Origin: Akkermansiaceae bacterium UBA1315
GTDB taxonomy: Bacteria; Verrucomicrobiota; Verrucomicrobiia; Verrucomicrobiales; Akkermansiaceae
DNA length: 22,961 bases
Direction: 5' to 3'
NCBI GenBank assembly: GCA_002307065.1
Contig: DBTN01000002.1
Span: forward strand, 1-22,961
The position numbers and the translations under genes are program-made. The notes below the pieces were generated by a model that was not told where the DNA came from, did not search any database, and was given only the letters and a program-made list of their open reading frames with translations. Position 1 is the first letter of the stretch. Every line of letters begins with the position of its first letter. Positions 16,646 through 22,961 of the stretch are shown piece after piece.

Positions 16646-16659
16646 AGGGGCGGGGAGAG

Positions 16660-16687
16660 ATTGTCAGAATCTTCCAAAGATGATCAA
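16660..16687 (-). promoter_or_regulatory. Putative promoter of tRNA-Val
   Basis: On the minus strand TTGATC (complement of 16682-16687) and GACAAT (complement of 16660-16665) are 16 bp apart, each 4/6 matches to sigma70 boxes. Transcription would begin about 7 nt before the mature tRNA 5' end. A GC-rich run (complement of 16647-16656) sits at the start site, as expected for a discriminator of stable-RNA genes. Confidence 0.35.
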
Positions 16688-16742
16688 GCTCGGAGTGTGT
16701 GAGCTTGCGGAGATGTTCGGCGAATGATTATCTCATTTACGA

Positions 16743-17207
16743 ATGCATTTACGTTTATCGGATCAGGAGCTTGCGACATTGGTGGAAATGGTTAGCCTTG
16801 CGGCCAACGTGGCTTCGTGGAACCAAAAGGAAACGGCAGATGAGCAAGTTGCTGCTTTTGAGACACTTGAGAGTAAGATTTTAGAAACAGCGGCGCGCTC
16901 GGGACTGGGGGATTGGATCGAATTTGATGAGGAAAGCCAGCGGTTCCGGGTGAAGCAAGAGCGTGAAGAGCAGCTGTTTTATCACGAATGTTACGATGAA
17001 TTTCGGAACGAAAGTTTTTGGGACGAATTGGCCGTCCGGCTTTCCGACCGCGACTTAGCGCGCGCGATCGGGTTCAAAGCCTGGGAAAATCTCAGTGAAG
17101 AAGACCGAAGAACAAAAACCGCAGCCTGGGAAAAACGTTATTGGGAGGAATTCTCAAAACGGGGGGTCGATCGCATCGTGGTCGTCACCCCTCCCGGAGA
17201 AGGATAA
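16743..17207 (+). CDS. Acidic protein of unknown function
   Basis: A 154-aa soluble, charged, Trp/Glu-rich helical protein that I do not recognise. The phrase RLSDQELATLVEM near the N-terminus (about 4-16) is echoed by RLSDRDLARAIGF in the C-terminal half, suggesting two related helical modules. The centre holds LFYHECYDEFRNESFWDELA, rich in aromatic and acidic residues. There is no signal peptide or membrane segment. The gene ends 7 bp before the secreted protease start, so the two are likely co-transcribed and may be functionally linked, for example as a cytoplasmic partner, though this is only inference. Base composition is slightly more A/T-rich than the neighbours in the first 60 codons. 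Confidence 0.72.
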   Translation: MHLRLSDQELATLVEMVSLAANVASWNQKETADEQVAAFETLESKILETAARSGLGDWIEFDEESQRFRVKQEREEQLFYHECYDEFRNESFWDELAVRLSDRDLARAIGFKAWENLSEEDRRTKTAAWEKRYWEEFSKRGVDRIVVVTPPGEG

Positions 17208-17214
17208 AATCATT

Positions 17215-18795
17215 ATGAAAAAGCAATCGCAGTGTTGGATGGTGGCGTCATTTTTTCTCTGCATTTTTTGCGGGGGAGTGGCGGAAGCGTTGGTAATCCG
17301 CTCCTATTCTGCGGCGCGTCATGACCGGTTTACCGGTTTTCCGAGCGCGCCGGTTTGGAATGATACGGCGTGGTATGACAGCCGACTATTTGCCGGAGTG
17401 GGTTGGTGGCCAAATGACGTGAGGCGCCAATTCACTTTGGTTTCGCCGGTACACATCTTGGTAGCGAATCACTTTGCTCCCACTGTGAACTCTCAAGTGA
17501 AATTTCTCACGGCGGACGGCGAGGTGGTGAGCCGCACCATTTCTGCAATTGAGAATGTGCTAGTCGGCGGCTCTGCGGTGGATGTTTGCTTGTGCACACT
17601 TTCTGAACCGTTGGCGAAATCTGAGGTGACCCCTTTCGCCTACATGAATTTAGGGTCGGAAACGTATTACATCGGGAAGGAAGTGGTGGTTTTTGGAACG
17701 TCCGCGCGGGCAGGCTATGGGAAAATCTCCACCTATTTAACCGTCAATGCGAATGTTGGAGCTGCAACGCGCTCATTCCGCATCGATTATAAAAAGACGG
17801 CAGATTCGACCACCACGATCGATGATGCTTATGGTGAGGGAGGGGATTCCGGAAGCCCGAGCTTCATCGTGACAGACGGCAGGCCCGGATTGGTCGGAAT
17901 CAATTTCGCAGTAAGCGGAGATACGACATATAATTACCTCTATTGCTCATCCATTCCCTATTATGTGACGGCGCTGAATACCTTGATGGAGCCCACCGGT
18001 TACCGGATGATCCCGTTCACTCCGCCCACTCCAATTCTTGGAACGTTAAGGGTAAAAGAACCGGAGACCTTTGTCGCCGGCCAACAGGCGGTATGCCAAT
18101 TCGGTCTGAAAAACTATGCCTCGGGAGTCGCCGGAAATGTGACCATGACGTTAACATTTCCGTCAGGAGCGGCGCCGGATTCGATTTCGGCACCGGGCTG
18201 GGTGGTGGAATCTGTCGGCACGGATGAATGGCGGTTCCGGAAAGCGTCGATTGCTTCGATGGTGACCGCTACGGCAACTGCGACATGGGCGAGTTTCCCA
18301 GAGCGTGCTTCGTTGTATGTGAAAACCACTTACGGTGCAGACGGAGCGACGGAAAAAACCTTTTACTCCGATCTGGCGCCCGTCACGAGTTACGCCGAGT
18401 GGGCGCGCTTTTTCGCCGATCCCGATCCGGTGGGCGATTCCGATGGGGATGGGATCGGCAATTTGCTGGAATACGCTTTTGGCGGGGATCCGCATGCCGC
18501 TTCTTGGAAAACCGTTGCTGGAAATACACTGATGCCCAGCATCGTGTCAGAGGATGGGCAGGTCACTCTCGCATTTCCTGTCAGGTCAGATTCAGCGCTG
18601 ACTTATACCGTGGAGTACTCGGACACCATGGAAGAAGGGGTCTGGACAACAGAACCTCCGGTTCCGGTAACGACGACCACGGCTGCTTTTGACCCGGCGG
18701 TCGAGAGCTATTCCCTCCGGACGATTTCTTATTCGTTGGGAGAAATGCCTCACATCTTTTCCCGCGTTCGGGTGACGCTTCCTGATTCCGAGTAA
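17215..18795 (+). CDS. Secreted trypsin-fold serine protease-like protein with Ca-binding C-terminal module
   Basis: A 526-aa exported protein. The signal peptide runs to about residue 25 (SFFLCIFCGGVAEA). The domain at about 40-260 has the spacing and motifs of a chymotrypsin-fold protease: H86 in ILVANHFAP, D123 in SAVDVCLCTL and S212 in GEGGDSGSPSF, with a later GLVGINFAV strand. The usual AAHC context of the histidine is changed to VANHF, so activity is likely but unproven. A beta-sandwich linker (about 275-390, DUF11-like) follows. Then comes an acidic Ca-binding stretch DSDGDGIGNLLEYAFGGDP (about 405-424), and a final domain with TYTVEYSDTMEEGVW, a module recurrent in Verrucomicrobia secreted proteins. 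A good Shine-Dalgarno, AGAAGGA, lies about 10 nt before the ATG, rare in this window. Confidence 0.8.
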   Translation: MKKQSQCWMVASFFLCIFCGGVAEALVIRSYSAARHDRFTGFPSAPVWNDTAWYDSRLFAGVGWWPNDVRRQFTLVSPVHILVANHFAPTVNSQVKFLTADGEVVSRTISAIENVLVGGSAVDVCLCTLSEPLAKSEVTPFAYMNLGSETYYIGKEVVVFGTSARAGYGKISTYLTVNANVGAATRSFRIDYKKTADSTTTIDDAYGEGGDSGSPSFIVTDGRPGLVGINFAVSGDTTYNYLYCSSIPYYVTALNTLMEPTGYRMIPFTPPTPILGTLRVKEPETFVAGQQAVCQFGLKNYASGVAGNVTMTLTFPSGAAPDSISAPGWVVESVGTDEWRFRKASIASMVTATATATWASFPERASLYVKTTYGADGATEKTFYSDLAPVTSYAEWARFFADPDPVGDSDGDGIGNLLEYAFGGDPHAASWKTVAGNTLMPSIVSEDGQVTLAFPVRSDSALTYTVEYSDTMEEGVWTTEPPVPVTTTTAAFDPAVESYSLRTISYSLGEMPHIFSRVRVTLPDSE

Positions 18796-18801
18796 CATCG
18801 G

Positions 18802-19125
18802 TCAGATTTTCTTCCGTCGTCCGAAGATCATCATCGGTGCTCCGACGAGCAAAGAAAGAATCAGCACTACCGGCCAAGCTTTGGGCGGTAATGTGCGGTC
18901 TTCCGCACCTTTAAGAGAAGTGCGGTAAGTTTCGAGCAACGCAAAAGCCTCGTCCTGATCTTCTTCCGCGACCATCACCCGGACGCCGCCCAGCGCATTG
19001 CTGTAATGCCACGCCAATTGGACAAGATGCTCGTCGAACAGGTGAGCTTCGATTCCCCGCGACCCGAGAAATGAACGGAAAAGATAAGCGTCCTCAACCG
19101 TAGGAAACGATGCGATCTGTTTCAT
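18802..19125 (-). CDS. DUF2007-domain protein with C-terminal membrane anchor
   Basis: A 107-aa protein. The N-terminal ferredoxin-like DUF2007 domain (about 1-70) begins QIASFPTVEDAYLFRSFLGSRGI and contains HLFDEH and GGVRVMVAEEDQDEAFALL; the family has been called a putative signal-transducing or PII-like fold with no established role. A hydrophobic helix (about 85-100) followed by GRRKKI indicates a tail anchor with the basic end in the cytoplasm. Either the ATG at 19125 or an in-frame ATG at 19143 could be the start; the first gives the usual DUF2007 opening. It lies downstream of recA on the same strand, separated by a stem-loop. Its stop is 6 bp from that of the convergent protease gene. 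Confidence 0.83.
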   Translation of the reverse strand: MKQIASFPTVEDAYLFRSFLGSRGIEAHLFDEHLVQLAWHYSNALGGVRVMVAEEDQDEAFALLETYRTSLKGAEDRTLPPKAWPVVLILSLLVGAPMMIFGRRKKI

Positions 19126-19178
19126 CAATGTCGAAACGATCATTTGGACGACCGTTTGAACAGCTCATTTCGTTTTTA

Positions 19179-19210
19179 TCAACCCGCCGCGCTTGCGGGC
19201 GACGGGTTGA
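19179..19210 (-). terminator. Stem-loop downstream of recA
   Basis: TCAACCCG (19179-19186) pairs with CGGGTTGA (19203-19210), with further inner CGC/GCG pairs. It lies 17 bp beyond the recA stop on the minus strand. After the stem the minus-strand RNA reads TAAAAACG, not a U-tract, so it may be a weak terminator or a 3'-end stabiliser rather than a classical one. Confidence 0.5.
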
Positions 19211-19226
19211 AAGGAAGTTTTGCCGA

Positions 19227-20270
19227 TTACTTTTTCTTCTTCGTCTCAAGGCCTTCTTGCACCTTGAGCTCGATTTCGCCGTAAAGCTCCGCGTCTCCCT
19301 TGAGCAGTTCCTTCGCCGCGTCACGGCCTTGGGCAAGCTGGGTCCCGTTGTAGCTGAACCATGACCCACGTTTTTGGACGATTTCCATTTCGAGAGCGAG
19401 ATCCAGAAGCGAACCGGTATGAGAAATCCCTTCGTTATACATGATATCGAATTCCGCTTCGGTGAAAGGCGGGGCGACTTTATTTTTGACGATTTTCAGC
19501 TTCGTGCGGCTGCCAGTCACCGTGCCATCGGTCGATTTGATCTGGCCGATCCGGCGGATGTCGATGCGGACCGAGGAGAAGAATTTCAGCGCGCGGCCGC
19601 CGGGTGTGGTTTCCGGATTGCCGAACATCACTCCGATTTTTTCCCGGATCTGGTTGGTGAAGATGCAGACGGTGCGGGCTTTGGAAATGAGAGCGGTGAG
19701 TTTCCGCATCGCCGCGCTCATCAGACGGGCCTGCGCGCCCACGGTGGAGTCACCAATTTCACCATCCAGTTCCTGTTTCGTCACCAGTGCGGCGACAGAA
19801 TCGAGCACGATCACGTCGATCGCGTTTGAGCGGACGAGTGCTTCACAAATTTGCAGAGCTTCCTCACCGGAAGAAGGTTGGGAGACCAAAAGATCGTCGA
19901 TATTCACGCCCAGTTTTTTGGCATATTGGGGATCAAGCGCGTGCTCCACGTCGATGAATGCCGCCAATCCGCCGCGTTTCTGAGCTTGGGCGATGACGGT
20001 GAGAGTGAGCGTGGTTTTACCCGAAGACTCCGGACCGAACACTTCGACCATCCGGCCGCGTGGGAAACCGCCCACACCCAGCGCGCGGTCAATCAAGAGG
20101 TTACCGGTCGGGATGACATCGACATCGACCCGGTGGCCGTCGCCCATTCGCATGATGGCCGCTTCCCCGAATTCCTTCTGAATGTGTGAGATCGCAAGGT
20201 CCAAATTGCGTTTGCGTGCTTCGGCATGCTTCTCAGCGGCGGATTCTTCGGAAGTTTGTTTAGCGGCCAT
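19227..20270 (-). CDS. recA: DNA recombinase RecA
   Basis: A 347-aa RecA of normal length. It forms ATP-dependent filaments on single-stranded DNA for recombination and triggers LexA self-cleavage. The Walker A motif GPESSGKTT is at 79-87. The Walker B strand VIVLDSVAAL, the QARLMSAAMRKL helix, loop L1/L2 with the FTNQIREKIGVMFGNPETTPGG region (written as FTNQIREKIGVMF then GNPETTPGG) and RGSWFSYNG are all canonical. The usual acidic C-terminal tail is replaced by a lysine-rich end (ETKKKK). The ATG at 20270 gives MAAKQTSEES; longer upstream frames cross the promoter and are rejected. An SOS box lies 57 bp upstream. It is divergent from the TPM-domain gene. Confidence 0.98.
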   Translation of the reverse strand: MAAKQTSEESAAEKHAEARKRNLDLAISHIQKEFGEAAIMRMGDGHRVDVDVIPTGNLLIDRALGVGGFPRGRMVEVFGPESSGKTTLTLTVIAQAQKRGGLAAFIDVEHALDPQYAKKLGVNIDDLLVSQPSSGEEALQICEALVRSNAIDVIVLDSVAALVTKQELDGEIGDSTVGAQARLMSAAMRKLTALISKARTVCIFTNQIREKIGVMFGNPETTPGGRALKFFSSVRIDIRRIGQIKSTDGTVTGSRTKLKIVKNKVAPPFTEAEFDIMYNEGISHTGSLLDLALEMEIVQKRGSWFSYNGTQLAQGRDAAKELLKGDAELYGEIELKVQEGLETKKKK

Positions 20271-20326
20271 ATCGTTTGTGTTGGTGAAATCCTTGCACGT
20301 CTTTTTCCATTTCCGCAAGGAAAAGA

Positions 20327-20340
20327 TGTTCGATCGAACA
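20327..20340. promoter_or_regulatory. LexA (SOS) box of recA
   Basis: TGTTCGATCGAACA is a perfect 14-bp palindrome of the form TGTTC-N4-GAACA, the LexA motif reported for Verrucomicrobia. It lies between recA and the divergent TPM gene, 57 bp before the recA ATG and 82 bp before the TPM start, so it could affect both. This was the only such site I noticed in the window. I could not assign the -35 and -10 boxes of recA with confidence. Confidence 0.85.
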
Positions 20341-20357
20341 AAAATGAGCCATTTTTG
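20339..20357. promoter_or_regulatory. Second perfect palindrome abutting the SOS box
   Basis: CAAAAATG-AGC-CATTTTTG is an exact 8-bp inverted repeat around a 3-nt centre, overlapping the last two bases of the SOS box. It could be an operator for another regulator or part of the promoter. A further 9-bp inverted pair, TCCGCAAGG (20312-20320) and CCTTGCGGA (20370-20378), encloses both palindromes. Confidence 0.55.
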
Positions 20358-20421
20358 ACTCGTTCCACCCCTTGCGGATCGCCGCTTGCCAATCCCTTGG
20401 AGATTGGGGAAGAATGCCGCC

Positions 20422-21207
20422 GTGAATTTTTGGAAATTTCTGACCCTCAGTATGATGATTTTCCTCGGAGCCACGTTGCCTGGGAACAGTCAATTGGCGT
20501 CAGGCTGGGAAAGCTCCGGGGATGACATCCTGCCACCGCGACCGGTCTCGGGGGTTTTGGATGACTCTCGGATTCTGAATCGAGATCCCGAATCCTATCG
20601 GTCACTCGTTGAGGGAATCCGCAGTCTGCGGGAAAAATATGGCTTTGAATTGTATGTGGTGGTGAGGCCGGTGCTGATTGGATCCACCGTGTCGGATTTG
20701 GCGGCGAAACTTCAGAAAGCTTGGCTTCCCGATGGAAACGGCTTGGTAGTGGTCTACGAAACCGACCGCAGGAACCTCGGTTTCGGCAGGGGGCTGGAGA
20801 CGCCCATTGAAGGGGGCAGCCGTCATCCTGGAGAAGTGCCCGCTTACAAAACGTTAGGCCTGATTTCAGAAGTGATGGACACTCTAGATCCCCAAGCGGA
20901 ACCGGATGTTTATATGAAAAATCTCGTGACGAAGCTGTTGCAAAAATATCGCGAGTATTTCCTGCAGCGGGACGCCCCGGGGCCGGCGGACCGGAATTTA
21001 AAAGTCGCTCTGGTCATCGCAGGCGTCGCCTGTGTGCTCGGCTTGGGCGCACTCGGGCTCGGAGCGCTTGCTCGCCGGGCGGATGCAAGTGATGCGCGGA
21101 AAAGCTACGTTTTCCCGCCGGTAGAAATCCCAGAACGGCTCGGCGCCCCTTACGGCGGTGGGAAAATCAGCTCACGACGGTTTAGCCGCGTCTCGGATCG
21201 CTCGTAG
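20422..21207 (+). CDS. TPM-domain (DUF477-type) membrane protein
   Basis: A 261-aa protein. An N-terminal signal peptide (NFWKFLTLSMMIFLGATLPG) is followed by a TPM domain (about 38-170) of the TPM_phosphatase type. Its core strands are seen as GFELYVVVRPV and DGNGLVVVYETDRRNLGFGRG. A membrane helix (about 193-215, VALVIAGVACVLGLGALGLGAL) and a basic cytoplasmic tail follow. Plant and bacterial TPM proteins (e.g. TLP18.3, Psb32) are linked to membrane protein repair or phosphatase activity, but most are uncharacterised. The GTG at 20422 was chosen because it starts the signal peptide; GGGGAAG lies about 10 nt upstream. Its 3' end overlaps the DUF2062 gene by 36 bp. Confidence 0.75.
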   Translation: MNFWKFLTLSMMIFLGATLPGNSQLASGWESSGDDILPPRPVSGVLDDSRILNRDPESYRSLVEGIRSLREKYGFELYVVVRPVLIGSTVSDLAAKLQKAWLPDGNGLVVVYETDRRNLGFGRGLETPIEGGSRHPGEVPAYKTLGLISEVMDTLDPQAEPDVYMKNLVTKLLQKYREYFLQRDAPGPADRNLKVALVIAGVACVLGLGALGLGALARRADASDARKSYVFPPVEIPERLGAPYGGGKISSRRFSRVSDRS

Positions 21208-21741
21208 TCCCGTCGGACGGCGGCGCAAAACCGGCAAGTGGTGCGGAAGCAGAGCCGAAAATAGGTGGACGATCGGATAAGCGCACAGCCCGACCAGCAC
21301 CCCAGATGCGATCATTCCGATGATCATGGTCCCCACGCTGCCGACCTGGCCAACGCCCGGCAAGCTCATCGGGTGAGCGATGAAATGCGGAACCGGTAAC
21401 GAAAGAACCTCCGCGAGCCACCGACCCAATTTCGCCTGCGCGATCCAGATCGGCACATTCGTTAACGGATTGCTTAAGAGGCAGGCGGCGACGGCGAAGG
21501 GAACATTTGCCTTGGCTCGCATGGAAACGATCGCCGCGAAAATCGACTGCATCGGGATCAGCAACAGCGAGAAAAACAAACCGATCGCCAGCCCGTTCGC
21601 GACCGTATCTCGACAGGGAACCCACAAGCTACGATCGAACAAAGGCTTGGTCAGCGTCTGCCACCAAACGCGGTGGCGAAGCTTGCGATGGCGCAGCGCG
21701 CGAAAGGTGCGCCTGACCAATCTAAGGTAACGTTTCTTCAT
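21172..21741 (-). CDS. DUF2062 membrane protein
   Basis: A 189-aa membrane protein of the DUF2062 family, function unknown. It has a strongly basic N-terminus (KKRYLRLVRRTFRALRHRKL), then membrane segments at about 46-72, 80-105 and 130-160. The family core is evident: GLAIGLFFSLLLIPMQSI, then the RAKANVPFAVAACLLSNPLTN stretch (written as RAKANVPFAV and SNPLTNVPIW) with the conserved Asn-Pro-Leu-Thr. Members are often near lipid or cell-wall genes, and uppP is the divergent neighbour here. The ATG at 21741 fits the basic start; a longer in-frame start at 21792 is less likely. It is convergent with, and overlaps, the TPM gene. Confidence 0.82.
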   Translation of the reverse strand: MKKRYLRLVRRTFRALRHRKLRHRVWWQTLTKPLFDRSLWVPCRDTVANGLAIGLFFSLLLIPMQSIFAAIVSMRAKANVPFAVAACLLSNPLTNVPIWIAQAKLGRWLAEVLSLPVPHFIAHPMSLPGVGQVGSVGTMIIGMIASGVLVGLCAYPIVHLFSALLPHHLPVLRRRPTGLRAIRDAAKPS

Positions 21742-21837
21742 AAGGGACAGCCAGGTGAACTTTCGCGAGGACCGGTCATGAATCAACCGCAAATGCCTTG
21801 CCCGGCACGAATTCAGCTAACAGGCTCACCGCATCTT

Positions 21838-22722
21838 ATGGAACCTTGGCAAGCGATCATCCTCGGCCTGATTGAAGGAATCACCGAATATCTCCCGATT
21901 AGTTCAACCGGTCATTTGGTTGTCGCTCAACGTCTGATGGGCATCGGAACTCACTCCGCCGGTGATAAAATCGCGGCGGATGCTTTTGCGATTTGTATCC
22001 AAGGCGGCGCGATCCTTGCCGTGCTCGGGCTTTATTACAAACGGGTTCTACAAATGATCCGGGGTGTGCTCGGGCAGGATCCTGAAGGCTTAAAACTCGC
22101 GATCGCGATTCTCGCAGGCTTTTTCCCAGCAGCGGTTTTGGGGTTCCTGCTGAATGATAAAATCGAGGAAAAGCTCTTTGGTGTCTGGCCCATCATCATC
22201 GCGTGGATCGTCGGCGGCATTGCCATTTTATTAACTGCATGGTGGCGAAAAAGACACCCGGTCGCGGGCGGCGGAAAGGATCTGTTAGAGCTGACATGGA
22301 AGCTCGCACTGATCATCGGTCTGATGCAGTGCGTTGCCATGTGGCCAGGCACCAGCCGCAGTCTGATGACCATCGTCGGCGGCGTGATCGTCGGTCTCTC
22401 CATCCGCGCGGCCGTGGAATATTCCTTTTTGCTCGGCGTGTTGACGCTCACCGCGGCGACCGCGAAGAAGGCGGTTTGGAAAATCGAAGGTCTCGATCCC
22501 TCTTACGACGTGTGGTTCGGAGGGTCGAAGCTGATGTGGGATTCCTATGGTCCGGTTCCGCTCGCACTCGGCATTTTAGCAGCGGCCATTTCCGCAGCCT
22601 TCGCCGTGAAATGGCTCGTTTCTTATTTGCAAAGCCACGGCCTCGCCCTGTTCGGCTGGTATCGCATCGGCCTTGGCATTCTGATTGGAAGTTTGGTCGC
22701 AGCAGGGGTTTTTGTGGTCTGA
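21838..22722 (+). CDS. uppP: Undecaprenyl-diphosphatase (UppP/BacA)
   Basis: A 294-aa polytopic inner-membrane phosphatase that converts undecaprenyl diphosphate to the monophosphate, recycling the lipid carrier for peptidoglycan and other polymers; overexpression in other species gives bacitracin resistance. Catalytic block 1, EGITEYLPISSTGHL, is at 13-27 with E13, E17 and H26. Block 2, WPGTSRS, is at 169-175 with R174. About eight membrane segments are visible, with an extra loop near 220-240 (LDPSYDVWFGGSKLMWD). The ATG at 21838 gives the family start MEPWQAIILGLIEG; an in-frame ATG at 21778 would add 20 residues. A perfect hairpin lies just after the stop (22728-22747). Confidence 0.95.
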   Translation: MEPWQAIILGLIEGITEYLPISSTGHLVVAQRLMGIGTHSAGDKIAADAFAICIQGGAILAVLGLYYKRVLQMIRGVLGQDPEGLKLAIAILAGFFPAAVLGFLLNDKIEEKLFGVWPIIIAWIVGGIAILLTAWWRKRHPVAGGGKDLLELTWKLALIIGLMQCVAMWPGTSRSLMTIVGGVIVGLSIRAAVEYSFLLGVLTLTAATAKKAVWKIEGLDPSYDVWFGGSKLMWDSYGPVPLALGILAAAISAAFAVKWLVSYLQSHGLALFGWYRIGLGILIGSLVAAGVFVV

Positions 22723-22727
22723 CGTCC

Positions 22728-22747
22728 GAAATTCTCAACAGAATTTC
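22728..22747 (+). terminator. Hairpin after uppP
   Basis: GAAATTCT (22728-22735) pairs perfectly with AGAATTTC (22740-22747) around CAAC, 6 bp past the uppP stop. It is A/T-rich and followed by CTCTCCTCC rather than a U-tract, so its strength as a terminator is doubtful. The rest of 22748-22961 shows no gene, tRNA or clear promoter. Confidence 0.35.
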
Positions 22748-22961
22748 CTCTCCTCCTCACGAGCGGAAATGGGTTTCTCGGACGTGCTAGTTCCCGCATA
22801 GTTGGAAATTCGTGATTCTGATCCATGGAATCCAGAGCCGTGGAACTGAGGCCGCCGAGCCGTCCGAGTTGACTTGGGGCGGGAAAAGGAATGGCTGCCT
22901 CGGCAAGGCTGCAAAAAAGAGATTGCTTGCTCGCTCCGAAAAGCGTATGCGTTTTTCCAGA

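Noticed and set aside
16571..16742. Possible integration site at tRNA-Val
   Set aside because: No direct repeat of the tRNA 3' end, integrase or phage gene was found on either side.
22748..22961. Possible structured RNA or start of a new gene at the window end
   Set aside because: No coding frame with a family signature, tRNA, tmRNA or riboswitch pattern could be recognised; the region is cut by the window edge.

Overview
The window reads as a chromosomal, largely housekeeping stretch of a Verrucomicrobiota bacterium with about 57-60% GC by eye. The main lineage evidence is a perfect TGTTC-N4-GAACA palindrome upstream of recA, which is the LexA-box form described for Verrucomicrobia. Supporting evidence is a two-domain DUF1080 protein, a secreted protein whose C-terminus carries the DSDGDG…LEYAFGGDP module common in this phylum, and heptanucleotide repeat tracts between genes. 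I cannot place it below phylum with confidence. Recognisable Shine-Dalgarno sequences are rare, so several starts were chosen from domain boundaries or signal peptides.

Layout. 1-150: a 7-bp-periodic repeat tract that runs into the 3' end of an exported thioredoxin-like gene (minus). 725-2684: an envelope M23 peptidase (plus) whose end overlaps folC (minus). 2691-2834: remnant of a RelE/ParE toxin. 2874-8345: a minus-strand series (read from 8345 down) of an SMP-30/gluconolactonase, an alpha-repeat membrane-anchored protein, a coiled-coil membrane protein, a gamma-carbonic-anhydrase-like protein, a bifunctional-nuclease-domain protein, and a secreted double-DUF1080 protein with its own putative promoter. 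8455-9294: a CvfB-like S1 protein (plus), followed by a structured intergenic region with a bidirectional terminator. 9492-12106: rpsO-pnp (minus). 12290-13830: a possible 35-aa membrane peptide, a YggU/DUF167 protein, a DEDDy exonuclease (minus) and an Hsp15-like S4 protein. 13916-16551: MetX acyltransferase, a degenerate heptamer repeat, a TrmH/RlmB-type rRNA methyltransferase, and a metallophosphoesterase overlapping it. 16571-16645: tRNA-Val(UAC) (minus). 16743-18795: an acidic protein of unknown function and a secreted trypsin-fold protease, probably co-transcribed. 18802-22722: a DUF2007 protein, recA with its SOS operator, a divergent TPM-domain membrane protein, a DUF2062 membrane protein and uppP. 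22723-22961 holds no gene I can support.

Functionally, the region combines RNA metabolism (rpsO, pnp, S1, S4, RlmB-like, exonuclease, tRNA), cell-envelope work (M23 peptidase, UppP, exported thioredoxin), folate and methionine synthesis (folC, metX) and DNA repair (recA). No mobile element, CRISPR array or defence island was seen. The unusual signals are in DNA texture rather than gene content. The palindrome AACCGGTT and its 7-mer core occur about ten times or more above chance across the window, in the manner of the cyanobacterial HIP1 element. Heptamer tracts keep a strict 7-bp register while changing unit sequence. A second perfect palindrome abuts the SOS box of recA.
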